Assembly (NCBI GenBank): GCA_964542875.1
Contig: CAZIWA010000156.1
Span: 1 to 11,918 of the forward strand
From: CAZGOM01 sp964542875
GTDB lineage: Bacteria; Planctomycetota; Phycisphaerae; Phycisphaerales; Phycisphaeraceae
Reading direction: 5' to 3'
Length of the DNA: 11,918 nt
Shown one piece after another: positions 7,522 through 11,918 of the stretch. A program made the position numbers and the translations under genes. Numbering within the stretch: the stretch's first letter is position 1; each line of letters begins with the position of its first letter. The notes beneath the pieces were generated by a model. It was not told the DNA's origin. It saw only the letters and a list, made by a program, of their open reading frames with translations, and did no database searches.

Positions 7522-7549
7522 ATTATAAAGGGATGGAAAAAGCTGGCAA
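7522..7549 (-). promoter_or_regulatory. Sigma70-type promoter on the minus strand
   Basis: Read on the minus strand, TTGCCA (7549-7544, 5 of 6 matches) is followed after 16 bp by a perfect TATAAT (7527-7522). Transcription would start near 7515 and run towards the gene at 7276, giving a leader of about 240 nt, or make a small RNA. The region is much more AT-rich than the rest of the window, as expected for a promoter. A perfect palindrome lies 2 bp upstream of the -35. Confidence 0.5.
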
Positions 7550-7551
7550 GT

Positions 7552-7567
7552 AATTTCCCGGGAAATT
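7552..7567. promoter_or_regulatory. Perfect 16-bp palindrome, candidate operator
   Basis: AATTTCCCGGGAAATT is a perfect palindrome with no spacer, immediately upstream of the minus-strand -35 at 7544-7549 and about 200 bp upstream of the response regulator. Its form fits a dimeric regulator site; the cognate protein is unknown. Confidence 0.5.
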
Positions 7568-7682
7568 GGGGGATAGAGGGGGGAGAATTAAGGGAAGGGT
7601 GGCTGGCGCGACGGGGGGAGGTTTGGTGTGATGGGGGATGGTGAATCTGGATAAGTGGTCGAGATTTGCTTGTTGACCCCTT

Positions 7683-7711
7683 TGCGCGTGATGGGCGTTG
7701 GCGGGTACTAT
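7683..7711 (+). promoter_or_regulatory. Possible promoter of the response regulator gene
   Basis: TACTAT at 7706-7711 could be a -10, giving a leader of about 48 nt before ATG 7766. The best -35 at the right distance is weak. A good TTGACC (7673-7678) lies too far upstream (27 bp). The call is tentative. Confidence 0.25.
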
Positions 7712-7765
7712 TGGCCGATTGCCGGTTGAGCCGGATGTCCGCCTTTCTTGATTGCGAGGAACTCC

Positions 7766-8418
7766 ATGACACAAGCACCCGGATCGGTTCAAGGCCAGCA
7801 GATCGATTTATCAAAATCGTTGATTCTGGTGGTTGATGACAATGCGCAGAATGTGGAACTCATCCAGGCTTACCTGGAGCCCTTGGGCTGCAAGACGGAA
7901 GTGGCTTCGGACGGGATTCAGGCGCTTGCGCGGGTGGAGGAGGCGGGTGCGGCGCTGCCGGATTTGATCATTCTGGATGTGATGATGCCCCGGATGTCGG
8001 GCTTTGAGGTGTGCAAGCGGATTAAAAACAATCCCGGGACCCGGCATATTCCGGTGATGATGGTGACGGCGCTCAACGAAGTGGGGGATATCGAACGCGG
8101 TGTGGAATCCGGCACGGACGATTTTTTGACCAAACCGGTCAACAAGCTGGAATTAATCACCCGGGTGAGGTCNNNNNNNNNNNNNNNNNNNNNNNNNNNN
8201 NNNNNNNNNNNNNNNNNNNNNNNNNNNNNNNNNNNNNNNNNNNNNNNNNNNNNNNNNNNNNNNNNNNNNNNNACGATTTTTTGACCAAACCGGTCAACAA
8301 GCTGGAATTAATCACCCGGGTGAGGTCACTTTTGAATGTCCGGCATCTGAAGCAGGAATTGGACCGGACATACGCGCTGATCAATCAAATGCAGACGCGG
8401 ACACCGGAAAACGCTTGA
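7766..8418 (+). CDS. Stand-alone response regulator (CheY/PleD-type receiver), interrupted by an assembly gap
   Basis: A single receiver domain. Residues seen: acidic pair D24-D25 in LILVVDDN, phospho-acceptor D71 in LIILDVMMP, T101 in MMVTALN, and K123 in LTKPVN. The ATG at 7766 has GAGG 6 nt upstream. The frame breaks at 8173-8272, a run of 100 N. The same 55 bp stand on both sides (8118-8172 and 8273-8327), so the Ns plus one copy (155 bp) are an artefact. Joining 8172 to 8328 restores one frame ending at TGA 8416-8418: 165 residues with a C-terminal helix RSLLNVRHLKQELDR and a short tail, and no output domain. It probably acts by protein-protein contact in a phosphorelay. No histidine kinase is in the window. 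The lipoprotein downstream may share its transcript. Confidence 0.88.
8118..8172 (+). repeat. Left copy of the 55-bp duplicated gap flank
   Basis: This 55-bp segment ends exactly at the first N and is identical to 8273-8327. It encodes the end of the receiver domain (DDFLTKPVNKLELITRVR). It reflects overlapping contig ends rather than a biological repeat. Confidence 0.95.
8173..8272. other. Assembly gap of exactly 100 N
   Basis: One hundred N bases, the usual placeholder for a gap of unknown size. The flanking 55-bp identity shows the true gap is probably minus 55 bp, meaning that nothing is missing. Confidence 0.97.
8273..8327 (+). repeat. Right copy of the 55-bp duplicated gap flank
   Basis: This copy begins at the first base after the Ns and is identical to 8118-8172. 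Collapsing the two copies restores the response regulator reading frame. Confidence 0.95.
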
Positions 8419-8453
8419 TTGGCCGGGACTGAGCATATTCCAGGAAAGCATGC

Positions 8454-8545
8454 AAAGATTCCGGGGCAGGCTCAGAAGCCAGCCCCAGGCAACCGCGTTG
8501 AAGACATGCTCAACCACCGGCTAATGGCTGGAATCCCTTTGGGAT
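8454..8545 (+). ncRNA. Candidate structured leader RNA upstream of the propeller lipoprotein
   Basis: Several stems pack into about 90 nt. AAAGATTCC (8454-8462) can pair with GGAATC (8530-8535) and, after a CC bulge, TTT (8538-8540). Inside it lie a stem of GGGGC/GCCCC plus GGCT/AGCC with one A-A mismatch and a CAGA loop (8463-8486), directly abutting the outer helix, and a 5-bp stem GTTGA/TCAAC (8497-8514). An alternative hairpin ATCCC/GGGAT (8533-8545) would compete with the outer helix. A further hairpin follows at 8564-8579. I match it to no known riboswitch class. Confidence 0.35.
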
Positions 8546-8657
8546 AAAGACAATTCAGATGCGAAGGCCCTTGGGCTTTGTCCACGGGCTATCGGGAGGG
8601 TTTGGGAAGGTCACTTGCGCCCGTGAATGCCTTGCCGTTAAACTCCCGTCACGACGA

Positions 8658-8673
8658 TCTCTACTTATAGAGA
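8658..8673 (+). promoter_or_regulatory. Hairpin just before the ribosome site of the lipoprotein gene
   Basis: TCTCTA (8658-8663) and TAGAGA (8668-8673) form a perfect 6-bp stem with a CTTA loop, 4 nt upstream of the AGGGAG ribosome site (8678-8682 region) of the gene starting at 8692. It might influence translation; this is inference from position. Confidence 0.35.
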
Positions 8674-8691
8674 GTCAGGGAGCCTTTGTTC

Positions 8692-9813
8692 ATGAAACAT
8701 CCCTTGAGCCTTCTTCTGGCGGCTGTGTTGTTTGTGGCGGCTGGCGCTGGTTGCGCCAAGCAGACCCCGATCGATCCGGTTGAAGCCGCACGTGCGAACA
8801 TGATTCTCGACCCCGTGGACGCCAAGCGCCTGGGCTACAGCCTGCGCTGGACGAGCGATGTGTCCAGCACCGAGGGCAACAACATCACCCGGCTGGTGGT
8901 CCAGGGCGACACCATCCTGGCGGTGGATGGCAAGGCCGCGGTGCTGAGCGCGATCGGCACACGCGATGGCGCCAACCTGTGGCTCTATCCGATGTCCGAC
9001 AAGAGCGCGACGCTCTATGAACCGATCAAAGACGGCAACCTCGTGATCATCAACTCCGAGACGCAGTTGTTCACCTTCGCGGCAGACACCGGCCGGCTGA
9101 TCAACGTGGCGAACCTTGAGTACAGCGTCAACAGCGCGCCGTACTACTTCAAGGGGCTGGCGATCTTCGGCGGGATGAACGGCCGTTTGTTTGCGCACAG
9201 CGTGAAGGAAGGTTTCAGGACCTGGGCCTACATGATGAGCACGGGGATTCTGGTCCGTCCTGTGGGCACGGGTAACCAGGTGTTCGCTGCTGACGTGACC
9301 GGGCAGTATGCGATGTACGATGCCTCGACGGGCACGCGCGGCTGGGCCGGTCGTACGTTTGCGCGTATTTCCGCTCAACCGGTGATCACCAAAGACGCGG
9401 TTTACCTGGCGTCCGAAGACCAGGCTTTGTACTCGCTGGACCGGTTCACCGGCGATGACCGTGTGGGTTGGCCCTACCGGACCGACCGGCCCCTGAAGCA
9501 GGGCGTGACGGTGATCGGCGCGAGCATCTACCTGCCTCTGGGCACGGATGCGCTGATCTGCATCGATCCGCTTTCAGGCCGTGAAGTGTGGCGTCGTCAG
9601 GGCGAAGCGCAGCCGATCCTGATCACCAAAGACAACTATGTTCTGCTGAACACCGGCCGCGCGCTGGTGCTGGCCGACAACAGCACCGGCAAGACCGTGC
9701 TGCAACTGCCCAGCAAGCCGATCCAAACCGTGCTGCAGGGGCCTGACGGCAGCCTGATCATCCTGGCGAAGGATGGCAAGCTGCAGCGCTACGACCTGGT
9801 GAAGAGCCGGTAA
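8692..9813 (+). CDS. PQQ-like beta-propeller lipoprotein (BamB-like fold)
   Basis: A 373-residue exported protein. The N-terminus MKHPLSLLLAAVLFVAAGAGC is a signal peptide ending at Cys21; the bases before Cys (AGAG) are a relaxed lipobox, so lipidation is likely but not certain. The rest is a run of short beta repeats of the PQQ/WD-like type, each with a V/A-x-D or L-Y-S-L-D turn and a G-x-x-x-W closing strand: LVVQGDTILAVDGKAAV, LFTFAADTGRL, QYAMYDASTGTRGW, ALYSLDRFTGDDRVGW, LICIDPLSGREVWRR, LVLADNSTGK, LQRYDLVK. This is a propeller platform for protein contacts; no PQQ-enzyme residues are claimed. The start is ATG 8692 (AGGGAG about 9 nt upstream) rather than TTG 8686. Codons favour C-ending forms (AAC, GAC, ATC, ACC), unlike the G-ending habit of its neighbours, which hints at high expression. 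It ends before a strong terminator. Confidence 0.88.
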   Translation: MKHPLSLLLAAVLFVAAGAGCAKQTPIDPVEAARANMILDPVDAKRLGYSLRWTSDVSSTEGNNITRLVVQGDTILAVDGKAAVLSAIGTRDGANLWLYPMSDKSATLYEPIKDGNLVIINSETQLFTFAADTGRLINVANLEYSVNSAPYYFKGLAIFGGMNGRLFAHSVKEGFRTWAYMMSTGILVRPVGTGNQVFAADVTGQYAMYDASTGTRGWAGRTFARISAQPVITKDAVYLASEDQALYSLDRFTGDDRVGWPYRTDRPLKQGVTVIGASIYLPLGTDALICIDPLSGREVWRRQGEAQPILITKDNYVLLNTGRALVLADNSTGKTVLQLPSKPIQTVLQGPDGSLIILAKDGKLQRYDLVKSR

Positions 9814-9836
9814 CGCGTCGACAACGATTCAATGCG

Positions 9837-9870
9837 ACAAACCCGGCTCATGTGCCGGGTTTGTTGTTTT
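9837..9870 (+). terminator. Intrinsic terminator of the propeller lipoprotein gene
   Basis: ACAAACCCGGC (9837-9847) and GCCGGGTTTGT (9854-9864) form a perfect 11-bp stem around a 6-nt loop, followed by TGTTTT (9865-9870). It is the most canonical terminator in the window, 23 bp after the stop codon. It separates the lipoprotein from the dioxygenase gene, whose start is only 15 bp beyond the T-tract. Confidence 0.93.
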
Positions 9871-9884
9871 AAGGCGGTACGCCC

Positions 9885-10586
9885 ATGGATGATCTGCGCG
9901 GCAAACTGGAGCGGGATGGCGCGGTGCTTTGCCCGGGCGTGCTGGAACCCGGCGAGGTGGCGACGATGATCGCGGCGCTTGGGCGGGGGGAAGGAACGGT
10001 GGCCCGGAAGTCCGGGGTGGGGTATGCGGCGCGCAATGTATTGCAGAACGTGCCTGAGGTGGCGGAGCTGGCCGGGCGGCCCGCGGTGGCGGGTCTGCTG
10101 AACGCGTTGATGGGGCCGGGGGCGTTTGCAGTGCGGGCGATTTTGTTTGACAAGGTGGCGGGGGCGAATTGGCCGGTGGGGTGGCATCAGGATCTGGCGA
10201 TCGCGGTGAAGGGGCGGGTGGATGCGCCGGGGTATGGGCCGTGGTCGGTGAAGGCGGGGGTGACGCATGTGCGGCCGCCTGTGTGGGTGCTTATGGGGAT
10301 GCTGGCGCTGCGGGTGCATCTGGATGATTGCCCGGAAGAGAACGGGGCGCTGAGGGTGATGCCGGGATCGCAGCAGAAGATTTTGGGAGATGCGGAGATT
10401 GATGGGTGGGTGGCCAAGGGAACGGAGAGGGTGATGCCGGCGCGGGCGGGAGATGTGCTGGCGATGCGGCCGCTGGTGCTGCATGCTTCGAGTGCGGCGG
10501 TGAGGCCGACGCGGCGGCGGGTGCTGCATGTGGAGTTTGCAAAGGAGGGGTTGGGTGGGGGAGTGGGGTGGTATGAAGAAAGGTAA
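9885..10586 (+). CDS. Phytanoyl-CoA dioxygenase (PhyH) family Fe(II)/2-oxoglutarate-dependent oxygenase
   Basis: A 233-residue cytosolic enzyme. The iron triad is H101-x-D103 in GWHQDLAI and H200 in LVLHASSA; R211 or R212 in RRRVLHVEF is the likely 2-oxoglutarate-binding arginine. NGALRVMPGSQQ (153-164) is the family NGxLRVxPGSH region. The N-terminal DGAVLCPGVLEPGEV (11-25) is the usual PhyH opening. The family hydroxylates a wide range of small molecules and lipids; the substrate here is unknown. The start at ATG 9885 has only AAGG at a long distance, and it lies just beyond a terminator, so its promoter must be within or upstream of that hairpin or it depends on read-through. Codon use is strongly G-ending, unlike the preceding gene. 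Confidence 0.9.
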   Translation: MDDLRGKLERDGAVLCPGVLEPGEVATMIAALGRGEGTVARKSGVGYAARNVLQNVPEVAELAGRPAVAGLLNALMGPGAFAVRAILFDKVAGANWPVGWHQDLAIAVKGRVDAPGYGPWSVKAGVTHVRPPVWVLMGMLALRVHLDDCPEENGALRVMPGSQQKILGDAEIDGWVAKGTERVMPARAGDVLAMRPLVLHASSAAVRPTRRRVLHVEFAKEGLGGGVGWYEER

Positions 10587-10668
10587 AAGGGATAAGGCAC
10601 AAGGGATAAGTAAGAGTTAAGAGTGGATGGGGAGTGGTGGTGGGGAGTTTTTGTGGGCGCGTGCAAGA

Positions 10669-10694
10669 CACAGCACGGGTTCGGCCGTGCTGTG
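10669..10694. repeat. Perfect 10-bp-stem palindrome, REP-like or terminator
   Basis: CACAGCACGG (10669-10678) and CCGTGCTGTG (10685-10694) form a perfect stem with a 6-nt loop, in the gap after the dioxygenase gene. A T7 run follows only 15 nt later, so termination is possible but not canonical. The palindrome followed by CCACCC resembles dispersed planctomycete-type palindromes, from memory only. The rest of 10587-10727 is G-rich with no gene. Confidence 0.6.
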
Positions 10695-10727
10695 CCACCC
10701 GGAGGGAATTTTTTTGTTTGAAAGAAC

Positions 10728-10755
10728 TTGACTGGGGTTGGATACGTACGATACT
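10728..10755 (+). promoter_or_regulatory. Promoter of the membrane protein/regulator operon
   Basis: TTGACT (10728-10733, 5 of 6) and GATACT (10750-10755, 4 of 6) are separated by 16 bp. Transcription would start near 10762, about 30 nt before the ATG at 10792. The -10 lies inside the inverted repeat at 10749-10763. Confidence 0.55.
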
Positions 10756-10763
10756 CTGTATCG
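10749..10763. promoter_or_regulatory. Inverted repeat over the -10, candidate operator
   Basis: CGATAC and GTATCG are perfect 6-bp arms with a TCT spacer, covering the predicted -10. An extra GATAC stands just upstream at 10741-10745. Repression by the winged-helix protein encoded at the end of the operon is the simplest reading. Confidence 0.5.
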
Positions 10764-10791
10764 CAAAGTTATACTCAGGGAGCGGGGCCGT

Positions 10792-11403
10792 ATGGATGTG
10801 TCACAAGCGATGGAAGACCTGGCGCTGATCAAGCGTCAGTTGCAGAAGGCGCAGGTATTTCGCGGATACCGTGCGTGGGTGGCGTCATCCACGGGGGTGT
10901 TGGCGCTTTTGGGGGCGCTAGCGCAGACGATGCTGGTGCCTGATCCGGTGGGGCATTTAAAAACGTACATTCTGCTGTGGTTGACGGTGGCGGTGGTGGC
11001 ATCGCTGGTGGGGCTTTCGCCGGTGATCCGGCAGATCCTGTGGCCGGATACGGAGAGCGAGCATCACAAAGCGGTATCGCTGCTGATTCGGCTGATGCCG
11101 ATGTTTGCGGCGGGGATGATCGTGACGCTGGCGCTGTATCGGGGTGCGCCGGAGCATGCCGGGGTGTTGCCGGGGATCTGGGCGGCGCTTTTGGGGATGG
11201 GATTGTGCTCGTGCGTGCCGGTGCTGCCGCCTGCGATTCGGTGGGTGGGGGCGTGGTACCTGCTGTGCTCGGGGGTTTCGCTTTGGTTGTGCCGGGGAGA
11301 CTATTTGTTTTCAGCGTGGGCGATGGCCGGGGCGTTTGGTGTGGGGCAGATGATCGCCGCTGGTGTGTTGCACTGGACTTTGGAGCGTGACCATGTCGGA
11401 TGA
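10792..11403 (+). CDS. Six-span membrane protein paired with a winged-helix regulator
   Basis: A 203-residue integral membrane protein. A short amphipathic N-terminus (MDVSQAMEDLALIKRQLQKAQ) precedes six hydrophobic segments: around VASSTGVLALLGALAQ, TYILLWLTVAVVASLVGL, LIRLMPMFAAGMIVTLALY, VLPGIWAALLGMGLC, WVGAWYLLCSGVSLW, and SAWAMAGAFGVGQMIAAGVL. I place the start at ATG 10792, with AGGGAG 9 nt upstream; a longer frame from TTG 10738 would begin inside the promoter. The last codons overlap the start of the next gene by 11 bp, so the two are translated together. The pair of this membrane-protein type with an HTH_34-type regulator recurs in acidobacteria and planctomycetes as I recall; its function is not established. 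Possible roles are signal sensing for the regulator or a transporter-like activity. Confidence 0.8.
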   Translation: MDVSQAMEDLALIKRQLQKAQVFRGYRAWVASSTGVLALLGALAQTMLVPDPVGHLKTYILLWLTVAVVASLVGLSPVIRQILWPDTESEHHKAVSLLIRLMPMFAAGMIVTLALYRGAPEHAGVLPGIWAALLGMGLCSCVPVLPPAIRWVGAWYLLCSGVSLWLCRGDYLFSAWAMAGAFGVGQMIAAGVLHWTLERDHVG

Positions 11404-11806
11404 AAAAGAAAAGAATCAAGAGCCTGCGCCGTACGCCTATGAAGGGCTGGAGCGGGTGATCCACGAGCGGGCCCGGCTGAGCATCGTGACCTCGCTGGCG
11501 GCGAACCCGCGTGGCCTGGTGTTTTCCGATCTCAAGGAGCTGTGCGCGCTGACTGACGGGAACCTGAACCGTCACCTGGCGGTGCTGCAGCAGGCGGGGG
11601 CGGTGGAGATCGCCAAGAGCTTTAAGAACGGGCGATCGGTGACGATCTGCCGTTTGACGGAAGAAGGGCACCAGCGGCTGGTGGAGTATCTGGGGCAGAT
11701 GGAAAAAGTGCTGGCGGATGCCGCCAAGGCACAGGTGCGGTGGGCCAAGGACAATCGGGCCGGCGAGCCGGGACGCGAAGCCAGAGGGCTGCGGCCGGAA
11801 GGCTGA
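11393..11806 (+). CDS. Winged-helix transcriptional regulator, HTH_34-type (MarR/ArsR-like)
   Basis: A 137-residue DNA-binding protein closely matching the winged-helix domain HTH_34: GLERVIHERARLSIVTSLA (18-36), FSDLKELCALTDGN (44-57), recognition helix LNRHLAVLQQAGAVE (58-72), and the wing and closing strand around FKNGRSVTICRLTEEG (77-92), then helix HQRLVEYLGQMEKVL for dimerisation. A low-complexity tail follows residue 120. The start at ATG 11393 (GGAG 7 nt upstream) lies within the end of the membrane protein gene, giving an 11-bp overlap. It probably controls its own operon through the inverted repeat at 10749-10763. No cysteine metal site is evident; the ligand is unknown. Confidence 0.92.
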   Translation: MSDEKEKNQEPAPYAYEGLERVIHERARLSIVTSLAANPRGLVFSDLKELCALTDGNLNRHLAVLQQAGAVEIAKSFKNGRSVTICRLTEEGHQRLVEYLGQMEKVLADAAKAQVRWAKDNRAGEPGREARGLRPEG

Positions 11807-11918
11807 ACCGGAGATTATCAGGCGAGTTTTTGAGCGTTTGTGGTTTAGAGGACCTGGAGTTTTAAGGTTTTGGGACAGGTGAGATCGGTGGCTGTTTTTT
11901 GGGAGGTGTGCTTTGCGT

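Noticed and set aside
8118..8327. A true 55-bp tandem or interspersed repeat in the response regulator
   Set aside because: Both copies end exactly at the N boundary and collapsing them restores the frame, so contig overlap explains it better.
8326..8517. 63-codon minus-strand frame across the end of the response regulator and the structured leader
   Set aside because: It overlaps the restored response regulator and the hairpin cluster, with no ribosome site or known domain.
8419..8560. Known riboswitch (SAM-I because of GGCAACC, or c-di-GMP-I because of GCAAAG)
   Set aside because: The remaining conserved boxes and helix order of those classes are absent; only short words match.
9789..10529. 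246-codon minus-strand frame opposite the PhyH gene
   Set aside because: Composed largely of Arg/His/Pro, the typical complement of a G-rich coding strand; the plus strand has the iron-binding triad.
10829..11671. 280-codon minus-strand frame opposite the membrane protein/regulator operon
   Set aside because: It is antisense to two well-supported genes and has a shadow-like composition.

Overview
The window looks like a chromosomal segment of a GC-rich free-living bacterium. The mix of genes (a PQQ-like propeller lipoprotein, an Rsm22-type protein, a DUF2071 protein, a PhyH dioxygenase and a HTH_34-type regulator paired with a membrane protein) suggests a planctomycete, perhaps of the Phycisphaerae. 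That placement is an inference from protein flavour only; there is no rRNA or other marker gene here. Twelve protein genes are supported. I see no tRNA, rRNA, CRISPR array, transposase or phage gene. The many long open frames opposite real genes are by-products of high GC.

Layout. Positions 1-1993 (minus) hold most of a large protein with a CBM9-like beta-sandwich and a helical alpha/alpha-toroid-like domain; its C-terminus lies outside the window. Positions 2122-3120 (minus) encode an Rsm22/METTL17-family methyltransferase-like protein with its four-cysteine iron-sulfur signature. Positions 3407-3883 and 4257-4946 (plus) encode two single-span membrane proteins of unknown function, followed at 5003-5737 by a DUF2071 protein. 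Converging on it from the minus strand are a PAP2-superfamily membrane protein (5835-6515) and a small conserved-looking hypothetical (6767-7276). An AT-richer regulatory region (7277-7765) holds a perfect 16-bp palindrome and a good minus-strand promoter. Rightward from there come a stand-alone response regulator (7766-8418), a PQQ-like beta-propeller lipoprotein (8692-9813) ending in a strong intrinsic terminator, a PhyH-type Fe(II)/2-oxoglutarate dioxygenase (9885-10586), and a two-gene overlapping operon of a six-span membrane protein (10792-11403) and a winged-helix regulator (11393-11806).

Two points matter most to a user. First, the response regulator is interrupted by 100 Ns flanked on both sides by the same 55 bp. 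This is almost certainly a scaffolding artefact over a 55-base contig overlap. Removing 155 bp restores an intact 165-residue protein. Second, the 273 bp between the response regulator and the lipoprotein contain several nested and partly mutually exclusive hairpins, a candidate structured RNA leader.

The genes do not form one obvious pathway. The clearest functional unit is the membrane protein plus HTH_34-type regulator, with a promoter whose -10 is embedded in an inverted repeat, consistent with autoregulation. No clearly new multi-gene system is evident; the best leads are regulatory (the structured leader, the palindromic operators and two strong intergenic palindromes).
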